Source: Andreprevotia chitinilytica DSM 18519
GTDB lineage: Bacteria > Pseudomonadota > Gammaproteobacteria > Burkholderiales > Chitinibacteraceae
Direction of reading: 5' to 3'
DNA: 64,000 nt
Assembly (NCBI RefSeq): GCF_000711875.1
Contig: NZ_JONM01000008.1
Coordinates: forward strand, 124,001 to 188,000
A program made the translations under genes and the position numbers. Under the pieces are notes generated by a model. The model worked only from the letters and a program-made list of their open reading frames with translations, did not search any database and was not told the DNA's origin. Positions 29,257 to 37,413 of the stretch are shown here, one piece after another. The first letter of the stretch is position 1. Every line of letters begins with the position of its first letter.

Positions 29257-30150
29257 TCAATGGCGTGATTTCTTTTTCGTTGCGGATTTCTTGGCCGCTT
29301 TGCCACCGCTCTTGCCCGCCTTGCCACCCTTGGCGGACTTGCCGGCCGACTTGGAGGACTTGGACGTGCGTTCGCACACCGTCACGGTCTTCTTGTGCTT
29401 GCCCTTGCCGCGCACGACCTGTTTGCAGTGCTTGCCGCCCTCATCCGGATTGAGCTGCACTGCTTCAGGGTTGCCTGCCACAGCCAGCAGGCCGGCCAGA
29501 TTGATGCCTTCGCCGCTTTCACTGGCAACGCGGCGCGCGCCGTTCCAGCGCTTTTGCCAATAGGCTTCGCCCAGACTGGACGTTTCGACGCTCTTGCCGG
29601 CGCGTGGTGAGTGGATGAAACGGTTATCACCCAGATAAATGCCCACGTGGGAGAACGTTCGCCCCAGCGTGTTGAAGAACACCAGATCGCCCGGCCGGAG
29701 TTCGGTGCGGTCGATATTGGCGCCGATCCGGCTCATGGCGAGCGCGTTGTGGGGCAGGGCGATGTTGAGCGAGTTCTGGAATACGTACCGGACGAAACCG
29801 CTGCAATCAAGGCCGGTTTCCGGGTCTTTACCGCCCCATTTGTAGCGCACGCCAACCAGGCCCATGGCTTGCAGCAGCAGCTGTTGTGCCGCGGTCGGGC
29901 CGGCTTCTTGTGACGATGCTTGCGAGGAAGTCTGTGCGGATTGTGTGCTGGGGGAGCGGGGTTCCCGTGGCTCTGGCGAGGCGGCCTTGTTGGCGCCCCA
30001 GCCGCTCGACGGGTTGTCAGTCGCGGCAGACGGATTAGCGGGCGTGTCGTCCGCCCATGCCGCAAACGCCAACAAGCCGGATACAAGCCCACAGCAAATC
30101 GCCGCCCAACTGGAGCCCACACGGGCTGCTGCGTGCGTAGATAATTTCAT
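29257..30150 (-). CDS. NlpC/P60 (C40) peptidoglycan hydrolase with Lys-rich tail
   Basis: About 297 residues. A signal peptide (KLSTHAAARVGSSWAAICCG... ending AAWA-DD) precedes a Ser/Pro/Gln-rich linker (about 35-85). The C40 domain has the catalytic Cys in GLDCSGFVRYVF, His in FSHVGIYLGDNRF and the third polar residue His in FIHSPRAGKSVE. The family cleaves murein stem peptides (gamma-D-Glu-diaminopimelate or similar). The last 60 residues carry two Cys (KHCKQVV and TVCERTS) and a run of Lys/Ser/Gly/Ala (KSAKGGKAGKSGG) that could bind the wall or nucleic acids. ATG 30150 or the one two codons upstream (30156) is the start. Confidence 0.88.
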   Translation of the reverse strand: MKLSTHAAARVGSSWAAICCGLVSGLLAFAAWADDTPANPSAATDNPSSGWGANKAASPEPREPRSPSTQSAQTSSQASSQEAGPTAAQQLLLQAMGLVGVRYKWGGKDPETGLDCSGFVRYVFQNSLNIALPHNALAMSRIGANIDRTELRPGDLVFFNTLGRTFSHVGIYLGDNRFIHSPRAGKSVETSSLGEAYWQKRWNGARRVASESGEGINLAGLLAVAGNPEAVQLNPDEGGKHCKQVVRGKGKHKKTVTVCERTSKSSKSAGKSAKGGKAGKSGGKAAKKSATKKKSRH

Positions 30151-30238
30151 GGGCATCGAATGTAGCGATGTGCAAATGACGTGTAAAGCCTAAAATCCGC
30201 ACTTGCTCATCATCAAAGAACGCCGTCAGCGAGGCTCC

Positions 30239-31924
30239 ATGCTCAAAGAAACATTCACTGTCATGCGCGACCTGCCGCGAGTACGCGAGATTACCGCGAT
30301 TCTGGTGCGGCACGGGCTCGGCAATCTGGTGCAACGGCTCGGGTTGGCGAAAGGGGTCGAGCGTGCCGGCGATCTGTTGCACCTGCCTGGCAGCCATGAA
30401 ATCGAGCAGCTCGATCCGCCGGTGCGTGTGCGACGAGCGCTGGAAGAACTCGGGCCCACTTTCATCAAGCTCGGTCAGGTGCTGGCAACGCGCGTCGACG
30501 TATTCGGGCCGGAATGGATCAACGAGTTCGAGAAGCTGCAAAACAATGTGCCGTCGCTGCCGTTCAACGTCATTCTGGCGGAACTGGTCGACATCTTCGG
30601 CTGCGATCCGCACAACTACTTTACCGACATCGATCCAGACCCGGTTGGTTCGGCCTCTATCGCGCAGGTGCATCACGCCAAGCTGCGGGATGGCACCGAA
30701 GTCGTCCTCAAGTTGCGCCGCCCCGGCATCATCCCGACCATCGAGGCTGACCTGCGCATCCTCGGGCATATCGCGGCGCTGATGGAGTTCGAATTCCCGG
30801 AAACGCGTCGCTACCAGCCGGCGAAGATTGTCGAAGAGTTCGCCAAATCCCTGCGGCGCGAATTGAATCTTTCGTCCGAAGCACGCAATCAGGAACGGTT
30901 TGCGCAGAATTTTGCCGACCATGCCGAGATCGATATCCCGCGTATCTATTGGGAATACACCTCTGATCGGCTCAACGTGCAGAGCTGGATGGGTGGCTGG
31001 GCCGGCAACGACGTGCGCACGCTCGACGAAGCCGGGCTGGATCGCAAGCTGCTGGCCGCGCGCGGGGCGGATGCAGTGCTGAAAATGGTACTGATCGACG
31101 GCTATTTCCACGCCGATCCGCATCCTGGCAACGTCAAATTCCTGCCGGGCAACCGTATCGGCTTTCTCGACTTCGGCATGGTCGGCCGCTTACCGCATCC
31201 GCGCCGCGATCAGATCGTCGATCTATTGGCCGCGTTATCCCGGCGCGATGAGCACGACATTCTCGAAGTGCTGATGGAATGGACCGGCGATACCGTGATC
31301 GACGAGGAGAAGCTCGCCGCCGATATCGCAGACTTCATGTTCAACTACGAAAACCTGCCGCTGAAGGACATCTCGTTCGGGCTGTTGCTCAACGACGTGG
31401 CCGGCATCATGCGCAATCATGAAATCACGCTGCCGTCCGATCTCACACTGCTGTTCAAGGCGCTGATCACGCTGGAAGGCTTGGGCCGCCAGCTGGACCC
31501 GGATTTCCAGATGGTGCAGCACCTCACGCCATTCGTGCGCGAGGTGATCGTCAACCGCTACAAGCCCGGAGCGCTGTTCAAGAAGGGCAAGGACAACCTG
31601 CTCGAGGCATTCGGCGTGCTGGCCGGCCTGCCGCGCGACGTAGGCAAGCTCATCAAGCAGGCCCGGCGTGGCAATCTGAAGATCGACCTCGATCTGAAAC
31701 GGCTGGATCGTTTCGGCACGCAACTGACCCGCAGCGCCAACCGCCTGACCATGGGCATCGTCACCGGCTCGCTGATCATCGGCTCCAGCATCGTGATGAC
31801 CATCAAGGTCGGCCCGACACTGTTCGGCATGCCGGCGCTGGGCCTGCTAGGCTTTATGCTCGCCGTGGCAAACTCGTTCTGGTTGGTTTTTTCGATCTGG
31901 GTGTCCGGCAAGGAGGAACGATGA
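30239..31924 (+). CDS. ubiB: ABC1/UbiB-family atypical kinase
   Basis: 561 residues from ATG 30239, preceded by GCGAGG. The family is an atypical kinase/ATPase fold needed for ubiquinone synthesis (UbiB) or quinone handling. Visible: the KxGQ motif in TFIKLGQVLATRVD, the A-rich loop in PVGSASIAQVHHAKL, the Lys in VVLKLRRPG, and the catalytic/Mg region YFHADPHPGNVKF and FLDFGMVGRL. Two hydrophobic segments end the protein (IVTGSLIIGSSIVMTIKVGP and GLLGFMLAVANSFWLVF), as in UbiB. The final codons overlap the MliC-like gene by 4 nt (ATGA). No other ubi gene is nearby, so the exact function rests on family. Confidence 0.85.
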   Translation: MLKETFTVMRDLPRVREITAILVRHGLGNLVQRLGLAKGVERAGDLLHLPGSHEIEQLDPPVRVRRALEELGPTFIKLGQVLATRVDVFGPEWINEFEKLQNNVPSLPFNVILAELVDIFGCDPHNYFTDIDPDPVGSASIAQVHHAKLRDGTEVVLKLRRPGIIPTIEADLRILGHIAALMEFEFPETRRYQPAKIVEEFAKSLRRELNLSSEARNQERFAQNFADHAEIDIPRIYWEYTSDRLNVQSWMGGWAGNDVRTLDEAGLDRKLLAARGADAVLKMVLIDGYFHADPHPGNVKFLPGNRIGFLDFGMVGRLPHPRRDQIVDLLAALSRRDEHDILEVLMEWTGDTVIDEEKLAADIADFMFNYENLPLKDISFGLLLNDVAGIMRNHEITLPSDLTLLFKALITLEGLGRQLDPDFQMVQHLTPFVREVIVNRYKPGALFKKGKDNLLEAFGVLAGLPRDVGKLIKQARRGNLKIDLDLKRLDRFGTQLTRSANRLTMGIVTGSLIIGSSIVMTIKVGPTLFGMPALGLLGFMLAVANSFWLVFSIWVSGKEER

Positions 31925-32247
31925 AACCGGTGCTGCGAGGTTTGTGTTGGGCAGTGATGCTCTTTGCGACTGCGGGCCAGGCGTCGGCCCACGCCTTGCG
32001 CTTTACGGGTGTTTACCATTGCGATAACGACGTTACGTTCAGTCTGGGCACCAATATTCAGGGTGATATCGTTTATCTGCATTGGCAGAACGCCACCTAT
32101 TTGCTGCATGAAACGTCGGTAGAGGGGGCCACCATTGCCTGGGCAGACAAGCAATTTGCGTTGCAAGGTTCGCCCGCAGAAAGCACCTTGAAGCGCGATG
32201 GCGCGGTCGTCGCCACGCATTGCGCCAAGACGACGGCGACCAAATAG
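31921..32247 (+). CDS. Secreted MliC-like (lysozyme inhibitor) protein
   Basis: 108 residues. A signal peptide (MKPVLRGLCWAVMLFATAG, ending QASA) precedes a mature chain starting HALRFTGVYHCDNDVTFSLG. The pattern Y-x-C near the start, YLLHETSVEGATIAWADKQF and the final ...HCAKTTATK fits the small beta-barrel MliC/PliC family of lysozyme inhibitors, with the two Cys able to form one disulfide. No lipobox Cys, so it should be a soluble periplasmic form. AGGAGG precedes the ATG, which overlaps the end of the upstream gene by 4 nt. Assignment is from pattern only. Confidence 0.6.
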   Translation: MKPVLRGLCWAVMLFATAGQASAHALRFTGVYHCDNDVTFSLGTNIQGDIVYLHWQNATYLLHETSVEGATIAWADKQFALQGSPAESTLKRDGAVVATHCAKTTATK

Positions 32248-32270
32248 GTTTTCAAACGCGACGCTCAAAA

Positions 32271-32303
32271 CAAAACAGCCGCCCTTGTGAGGCGGCTGTT
32301 TTG
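32271..32303. terminator. Bidirectional terminator
   Basis: A 13-bp stem CAAAACAGCCGCC/GGCGGCTGTTTTG between convergent genes, ending both the UbiB-MliC unit and azoR. Confidence 0.85.
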
Positions 32304-32315
32304 TTGGCAGGGAAA

Positions 32316-32927
32316 TCAGGCAGCGATCGCTTCGATTTCCTTGTGGGCAGCCTCAAGGGCTTCGGCTTTCTTGGCCTCCCCCATGGAGATGCCCTCTGCA
32401 CGGACAAAACGCACGTCGCTGATGCCAAGGAAGCCAAACACGGTCTTCAGATAGCTTTCCTGATGATCCAGCGCACGCATGGCTTCGGTGGTGGAATACA
32501 CGCCGCCACGGGTCGAGGCCACGATCACGGTCTTGTTGCCAGCGAGGCCGACCGGGCCGGTTTCGGTGTACTTGAAGGTACGGCCGGCAACAGCGATGCG
32601 ATCGATCCAGGCCTTGAGCTGGCTCGGCACCGAGAAGTTGTACATCGGCGCGCCAATCACCAGCACATCAGCGGCCAGGAATTGTTCGATGAACGCGTTG
32701 GTCAATTCGGTTTCGCGTTTTTGCAGATCATTGTGGGCATCGGCCGGGGTGAAGCGGGCGCCGAGGATTTCGCCGGACAAATGGTCCGGGGCATCGGTGG
32801 CAACGTCGAGGGTTTCGACGACGAGGCCAGGTTGGGATTTCTTCCACTCAGCCACGATACGGGCGGTGAGTTGGCGAGAAACGGAGTTGTCAGCGAGGAC
32901 GCTGGAATCAATGTGCAGCAGTTTCAT
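32316..32927 (-). CDS. azoR: FMN-dependent NADH-azoreductase
   Basis: 203 residues from ATG 32927 with AAAGGAAAAC upstream; the longer open frame to 33059 is not needed. The flavodoxin-like fold starts MKLLHIDSSVLADNSVSRQLT and contains the family block PMYNFSVPSQLKAWIDRI that binds FMN, VIVASTRGGVYS, and GFLGISDVRFVRAEG. These enzymes reduce azo dyes and quinones using NADH, often serving in electrophile or thiol stress. The divergent LysR gene 131 bp away is the probable regulator. Confidence 0.92.
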   Translation of the reverse strand: MKLLHIDSSVLADNSVSRQLTARIVAEWKKSQPGLVVETLDVATDAPDHLSGEILGARFTPADAHNDLQKRETELTNAFIEQFLAADVLVIGAPMYNFSVPSQLKAWIDRIAVAGRTFKYTETGPVGLAGNKTVIVASTRGGVYSTTEAMRALDHQESYLKTVFGFLGISDVRFVRAEGISMGEAKKAEALEAAHKEIEAIAA

Positions 32928-33022
32928 GATGTTTTCCTTTGGATGTCGTCCGCGTTGTTGCGGCGTTGGAGTGCATTCTGCTGGTGGAACGAAGTGCTGA
33001 TAAGTCGGCGAAAATGCGATAA

Positions 33023-33044
33023 ATTGTTCCATGGGTAGAACAAT
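33023..33044. promoter_or_regulatory. Candidate LysR operator between azoR and its regulator
   Basis: ATTGTTC-N8-GAACAAT is a perfect 7-bp inverted repeat located 15 bp before the LysR start. LysR-type proteins bind T-N11-A dyads in exactly this kind of divergent gap. Confidence 0.55.
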
Positions 33045-33058
33045 GGAATGAGAAGCCA

Positions 33059-33991
33059 ATGCAAGACGTCAATGACATGCTCTTCTTTGCCGAAATCGTC
33101 GATCACGGCGGTTTTGCGGCAGCCGGGCGGGCGCTGGGCGTGCCGAAATCGCGTTTGTCACGGCGTATCGCCGAATTGGAGGCCGGGCTGGGTGTGCGGT
33201 TATTGCAGCGCACGACGCGCAAGCTGGCGCTGACTGATCTGGGCGAGCGTTATTACCGGCATTGCGTGGCGGTGCGAGATGAAGCCAATGCCGCACGGGA
33301 AGATATCGAAGCCCTGCAAGCCGAACCCCGCGGCGTGGTGCGGGTGAGCTGCCCGACCACCTTGGCGCAATTCAGCGTCGGCCCGTTTTTGCCGGAATAC
33401 TTGAGTCGCTATCCATTGGTGCGGGTGCAGATGATCATCACCAACCGGGCGATGGATGTGATCGAAGATGGCATCGATATCGCCCTGCGCGTACGGCCGA
33501 CACCGCAAGACAGCGCCACCTTGATCGTGAAGCAACTGGGCGCAAGTCCGGGGATGCTGGTGGCCAGCCAGTCGCTTTTGCTGCGGCAAGGCACGCCATC
33601 CAATCCGGATGAACTTGGCTGGCTGGATACGCTCGCCATGAACGCCACCGATGGCCGCGCTGCCTGGACCTTGTACGGACCGGACAATGCGAGTTTCGAC
33701 ATCGTCCACCAGCCGCGATTGGTGGCGGATGACATGCAGGTGCTGCGCGAGGCGGCGCTTGGCGGCATCGGTGCGGTGATTTTGCCGAGCTTCATGGTGT
33801 ACGAAGACGTGCGCGCAGGCCGGCTGTTGCAGGTACTGCCGGACTGGGCACCGCAACCGGGCCTCGTGCACGCGGTTTACGCCAGCCGGCGCGGCTTGCT
33901 GCCGGCGGTGCGGACGTTTCTGGACTTTTTGGGCGAGAAGTTGCCGGTGCAATATCAGACGTGCCGGGAAATCGAGAGCCAGCCGTTTTAG
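33059..33991 (+). CDS. LysR-family transcriptional regulator
   Basis: 310 residues. The N-terminal winged helix reads MLFFAEIVDHGGFAAAGRALG and SRLSRRIAELEAGLGVRLL. The substrate domain has RVSCPTTLAQFSVGPFLPEY, MIITNRAMDVIEDGIDIALR (the standard DxxxDIALR block) and ending LPDWAPQPGLVHAVYASRRG. The subgroup resembles AaeR/DsdC-unlike regulators that sit divergent from redox enzymes. Divergent from azoR, it likely controls it and itself. GAGAAG precedes the ATG. Confidence 0.9.
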   Translation: MQDVNDMLFFAEIVDHGGFAAAGRALGVPKSRLSRRIAELEAGLGVRLLQRTTRKLALTDLGERYYRHCVAVRDEANAAREDIEALQAEPRGVVRVSCPTTLAQFSVGPFLPEYLSRYPLVRVQMIITNRAMDVIEDGIDIALRVRPTPQDSATLIVKQLGASPGMLVASQSLLLRQGTPSNPDELGWLDTLAMNATDGRAAWTLYGPDNASFDIVHQPRLVADDMQVLREAALGGIGAVILPSFMVYEDVRAGRLLQVLPDWAPQPGLVHAVYASRRGLLPAVRTFLDFLGEKLPVQYQTCREIESQPF

Positions 33992-34005
33992 GGGCTAATC
34001 ATCCC

Positions 34006-34227
34006 GTAGCCCGGACGCATTTTGCGGCCGGGGTGGTTTCGTTAACCATTACAGCCCCCTGTAGGAGCGAGCTTGCTCGCGATGGCAATGTTGGATGGAA
34101 CGATGCAATCGCGAGCAAGCTCGCTCCTACAAGGGTTTGATCATGCTTACGCAACTTGAAACAGGCAGGTAACCGAGGTTGTTTCGTCATGCATTGCCGC
34201 CCCGGCCGCAAAGTGCGTCCGGGCTAC
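34006..34227. repeat. Nested inverted repeat around REP pair copy 3
   Basis: Outer arms of 28 nt, 34006-34033 and 34200-34227, are complementary with one mismatch (starting GTAGCCCGGACGCA). They flank the REP-like pair at 34060-34131. The right arm carries the TAG stop codon of the sufE-like gene. The whole is about 222 bp and shows a BIME-like architecture. Confidence 0.8.
34060..34131. repeat. REP-like inverted pair (copy 3)
   Basis: Arms TGTAGGAGCGAGCTTGC and its inverse with about 24 nt spacer, same as copies at 3083 and 7338. The central spacer sequence (GGCAATG...) is related to that of copy 2. Confidence 0.85.
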
Positions 34228-34661
34228 TTATCGCTGGCCGCCGCCACGATCTTGCGCGCAATCGCCCGCAGACCATTCCCGCGTGAAGCAGACAAGAAGC
34301 GGGTGAGGCCCAGTTTAGCCAGCCAGCCTTCCAGATCGAATTGGCGGATCGCATCCGGTGCTTGGTCGTGATATGCGGTCAATAGCAGCGTCAGCAGGCC
34401 CTTGATGACGCGGGAGTCGCTATCCGCAGCGACTTGTAGTCGGCCATCGTGCCAATATGTCATCACCCAAACCGTGCTCTCACAGCCGGAAACGCGGTGC
34501 TCTTCGTTGCGCTCGGTGTCCGAGAAGCCGGGCAACTCGCGGGCCAGTTGCACCAGCAGGCGGTTTTTCGCTTCCCAACTGTTGGCCGCATCCAGCCGGG
34601 CGGAGAGTGCAGTGCGGTCGATCGTGCTGCCGAAGGGGTGCTGAAAGGCCGGGGAGATCAT
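34224..34661 (-). CDS. csdE: SufE/CsdE-type sulfur acceptor protein
   Basis: 145 residues. It accepts persulfide sulfur from the desulfurase encoded upstream. The conserved Cys sits in EEHRVSGCESTVWV (near residue 60), the SufE signature, followed by LQVAADSDSRVIKGLLTLLL, and the end RFLSASRGNGLRAIARKI. Its ATG overlaps the csdA stop by 4 nt, so the two are translationally coupled. No sufBCD genes are beside it, so a CsdA-CsdE type pair is more likely than the full SUF system. The stop codon falls inside an intergenic repeat. Confidence 0.9.
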   Translation of the reverse strand: MISPAFQHPFGSTIDRTALSARLDAANSWEAKNRLLVQLARELPGFSDTERNEEHRVSGCESTVWVMTYWHDGRLQVAADSDSRVIKGLLTLLLTAYHDQAPDAIRQFDLEGWLAKLGLTRFLSASRGNGLRAIARKIVAAASDK

Positions 34662-35869
34662 GCGAGGTCATCCAGCGTTTCGGCCAGCGCGGCGAGGAAC
34701 CGTTCGACGTCGCGGACCGTGTTGTACGCCGCGAACGACACCCGCAACGTGCCAGTAACCCCGAGCGATTCCAGCAACGGTTCGGCGCAATGCCGGCCGA
34801 CGCGCACGGCGATATCGCGGGCATCGAGGAACTGCGCCACATCGAACGGATGGGCATGCTCGAACACCAGCGAGCGTAGCGGGGCGCGGTCAGCGGTGTT
34901 GCCGATGACTTTTACCCCGGCAATCTTGCGCAAACCAGCATCGAGCAGGGCGCACAGATGCGCTTCGTGTTGGCGCAGTCCGGCTCGGTCATGGGTATTG
35001 AGCCAATCGATGGCCGCAGCGAGCCCGACAGCTTGGGCAATGGCGGGCGTACCGGCTTCGAAGCGGGCGGGCGGTTCGGCGAAGGTCGTGCCATCGAACG
35101 ACACCCGATCGATCATCTCCCCGCCGCCTTGCCACGGCGGCATGCCGGCCAGCAGTTCGGCCTTGGCGTACAGCACGCCGATGCCGGTCGGGCCGTACAT
35201 CTTGTGGCCAGAGAACACATAGAAATCCGCACCGAGCGCCTGCACATCCACGCTTTCATGCGCGATAACCTGCGCGCCGTCGATCAATACACGCGCGCCA
35301 GCGACGTGCGCAGCAGCGGTCAGCTCCAGCACGGGCAAACGGGTGCCGATGGCATTGGAGGCATGCGTGATGGCGACGAGTTTGACCTGTGGCTGCAACA
35401 GCGACAGAAACGCCGTGCGGTCGAGCGAGCCGTCTGCCAGGACGGGGATGGCCCGGACGGTTGCGCCGGTTTGGCGGGCGATCAACTGCCACGGCACGAT
35501 GTTGGCGTGATGCTCTAGCGCAGTGACCAGCACCTCGTCGCCTGGTTTGAGATTGGCGGCCCCCCAGCTATAGGCCACCAGGTTGATCGCTTCGGTCGTG
35601 CCACGGGTGAAGACGATTTCGTCGTCACGCTCGGCGTTGATGAAACGTGCCACCTTGGCGCGTGCGGCTTCGAACGCTTCCGTCGCTTTGATCGAGAGCC
35701 GATGCGGGCCGCGATGCACATTGGCGTTGGACGTTTCATAAAACGCACGCTCGGCATCAAGCACGGCGCGTGGTTTCTGCGTGGTGGCGGCGTTGTCGAG
35801 GTAAACGAGATCCGGGTAGTGACCAAACAGGGGGAACTCGGCGCGCAGGGCGGAGATGTCAAGGGACAT
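34658..35869 (-). CDS. csdA: Cysteine desulfurase, CsdA/SufS (class II) type
   Basis: 403 residues. A PLP enzyme that turns L-Cys to L-Ala and an enzyme persulfide. It shows YLDNAATTQKPRAVLD, FTRGTTEAINLVAYSW, ALEHHANIVPWQ, the PLP Lys in FYVFSGHKMYGPTGIG, and the active Cys in VRVGRHCAEPLLE with the short class II loop. It is coupled to the sulfur acceptor gene downstream. The start codon has no visible Shine-Dalgarno, and the MITE-like element ends only 11 bp upstream of it. Any native promoter and perhaps the leader have therefore been displaced or now come from the element. Confidence 0.92.
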   Translation of the reverse strand: MSLDISALRAEFPLFGHYPDLVYLDNAATTQKPRAVLDAERAFYETSNANVHRGPHRLSIKATEAFEAARAKVARFINAERDDEIVFTRGTTEAINLVAYSWGAANLKPGDEVLVTALEHHANIVPWQLIARQTGATVRAIPVLADGSLDRTAFLSLLQPQVKLVAITHASNAIGTRLPVLELTAAAHVAGARVLIDGAQVIAHESVDVQALGADFYVFSGHKMYGPTGIGVLYAKAELLAGMPPWQGGGEMIDRVSFDGTTFAEPPARFEAGTPAIAQAVGLAAAIDWLNTHDRAGLRQHEAHLCALLDAGLRKIAGVKVIGNTADRAPLRSLVFEHAHPFDVAQFLDARDIAVRVGRHCAEPLLESLGVTGTLRVSFAAYNTVRDVERFLAALAETLDDLA

Positions 35870-35880
35870 GGGGGAGGTTA

Positions 35881-36146
35881 GGCTCTGTTGACGTAGGTTT
35901 TGTGGGTCGCGTTTGCCCGGATTTGGGCCTATTGCCAGGCGAAAGACGTACCGCGTAATCGATCACGCAAGCGGCTTTCAACACAGCAAGAGGCCCAAAT
36001 CCGGGCAAACCCTTCGGGCGGAGCCGACTTTTGCGGTCACTCCGCGTTATAAGGCGCTGACATAACCTGTTATGCGGCGCGCCTTATGCCTTGATTGACC
36101 GAAAAATTCGGCACCGCGCGACCGCAAAACCTACGTCAACAGAGCC
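35881..36146. mobile_element. MITE-like element, 266 bp, 22-bp perfect TIRs, TA flanks
   Basis: Both ends read GGCTCTGTTGACGTAGG.. inward for 22 identical bases (35881-35902 and the complement at 36125-36146). TA lies directly outside each end (35879-35880, 36147-36148), the expected target duplication of a TA-inserting transposase. It has no long ORF. Inside is a further perfect 20-bp inverted repeat (35911-35930 with 35991-36010) and a smaller one (ATAAGGCGC/GCGCCTTAT), so the single strand folds strongly. It fits a non-autonomous element (MITE). It separates csdA and nudB. Confidence 0.82.
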
Positions 36147-36170
36147 TAAAGAAGGTTGGTCTGCCGATTG

Positions 36171-36176
36171 TATAAT
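36171..36176 (+). promoter_or_regulatory. TATAAT -10-like box at nudB start
   Basis: A perfect TATAAT ends only 6 bp before the nudB ATG at 36183. No good -35 at the standard spacing is visible. If used, the transcript would start almost at the ATG (leaderless), in line with the absence of a Shine-Dalgarno. Confidence 0.35.
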
Positions 36177-36182
36177 GCGGCG

Positions 36183-36626
36183 ATGACCTACAAACAACCG
36201 ATTTCAGTCCTTGTCATCATCCACACGCCCAGCCTGAAAGTCTTGCTGATCGAGCGCACCGATTTTCCCGAGGCATGGCAATCTGTAACTGGCAGCCGCG
36301 AAGGCGAAGAGCAGTTGATCGATACCGCCATCCGCGAAGTTGCCGAGGAAACCGGCATCGTGGTGACGCGTGAATCGATGCGTGACTGGCAACTGTCCAC
36401 TGACTTCGAAATCTTCGATATCTGGCGTCACCGTTACGCGCCCGGCGTGACCACGAATACCGAGCATGTGTTCAGCGTGCAAGTGGTTGAGGAGGTCGAC
36501 GTGGTGCTGTCCGAACGTGAGCACTGTCGCCATCGCTGGGTGGAATGGGCGGTGGCCGCAGAAATGGTGTTCTCGCCATCCAACGCCGAGGCGATCCGTA
36601 TGTTGCCGGAGCGCGTGGCGCACTAA
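36183..36626 (+). CDS. nudB: Dihydroneopterin triphosphate diphosphatase (Nudix)
   Basis: 147 residues from ATG 36183 (MTYKQPISVLVIIHTP). The Nudix box is GSREGEEQLIDTAIREVAEETGI, seen in two parts around residues 38-60 with the REVAEE core intact. The opening KPISVLVVI type and the WQSVTGSREG block are characteristic of NudB, which removes pyrophosphate from dihydroneopterin triphosphate in folate synthesis. The end has WVEWAVAAEMVFSPSNAEAI. It heads a run with the EEP-type gene and clsB. Confidence 0.9.
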   Translation: MTYKQPISVLVIIHTPSLKVLLIERTDFPEAWQSVTGSREGEEQLIDTAIREVAEETGIVVTRESMRDWQLSTDFEIFDIWRHRYAPGVTTNTEHVFSVQVVEEVDVVLSEREHCRHRWVEWAVAAEMVFSPSNAEAIRMLPERVAH

Positions 36627-36651
36627 TCCTATTCATCAAAAAAAAGACCCA

Positions 36652-37413
36652 ATGGCCGAACGTACGCTCCGCGTTGCTTCATACAATTTGCACAAGGGCT
36701 TGTCGGCCTTCAACCGCCGGCTGGTCGTGCACGACGTCCGCGAGGCCATGCGCCAGCTGGCCCCGGATCTTGTCCTGCTGCAAGAAGTGCAGGGCGAGCA
36801 TCGGCGCAACGAGCAGCGTTTCCTGCATTGGCCGCAAGACCCGCAGCACGAGTATCTGGCAGGTGATGAACTGAACGCCATCTATGGCTGCAATGCAAAT
36901 TACAAGCACGGCCATCACGGCAATGCGCTGCTGAGTCGTTTCCCGATTCGCCGTTGGGACAACCACGATCTGACCTTGCACCGCCTGGAGCAGCGCGGCG
37001 TATTGCATGCGGTGCTGGAAATCCCGGGCTGGGATCGGCCGTTGCATGCGTTATCGGTTCACCTCAACCTGCGGGCACAAGACCGGCGCAAGCAACTCGC
37101 GCTGCTGGCCGAATACGTTCACGCGGAAGTACCGCAACAAGCGCCGATGGTGCTGGCCGGCGATTTCAACGATTGGCGGCAAGAGGCGACGCCATTCCTG
37201 CGACGGGAGCTGGGTTTGTCCGAAGCCTTCGAGACGCTGCATGGCAGCGCGGCGCGTAGTTTTCCGGCCCGTTTGCCCATCCTGGCGCTGGATCGCATCT
37301 ATGTGCGTGGCTTGGGGATCGAAAGTGCCGATGTGCTGGCCGGCGCACCGTGGGTGGGTTTGTCTGATCACGCGCCGCTTTACACCTTGTTGTCACGCGG
37401 GACGGTGAACTGA
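36652..37413 (+). CDS. Endonuclease/exonuclease/phosphatase family protein (YbhP-like)
   Basis: 253 residues from ATG 36652. The exonuclease III/EEP fold shows VASYNLHKGLSAFNRR, LQEVQGEH (the metal Glu), GHHGNALLSRFPI, HALSVHLNLRAQDRRKQL, VLAGDFNDW (the catalytic Asp/Asn pair), LPILALDRIYVRGL and GLSDHAPLY (the catalytic His). Its stop overlaps the clsB ATG by one base. In E. coli ybhP is likewise followed by the ybhO gene for ClsB, so the pair is conserved. Substrate is unknown; a lipid or nucleic acid phosphodiester is possible. Confidence 0.88.
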   Translation: MAERTLRVASYNLHKGLSAFNRRLVVHDVREAMRQLAPDLVLLQEVQGEHRRNEQRFLHWPQDPQHEYLAGDELNAIYGCNANYKHGHHGNALLSRFPIRRWDNHDLTLHRLEQRGVLHAVLEIPGWDRPLHALSVHLNLRAQDRRKQLALLAEYVHAEVPQQAPMVLAGDFNDWRQEATPFLRRELGLSEAFETLHGSAARSFPARLPILALDRIYVRGLGIESADVLAGAPWVGLSDHAPLYTLLSRGTVN

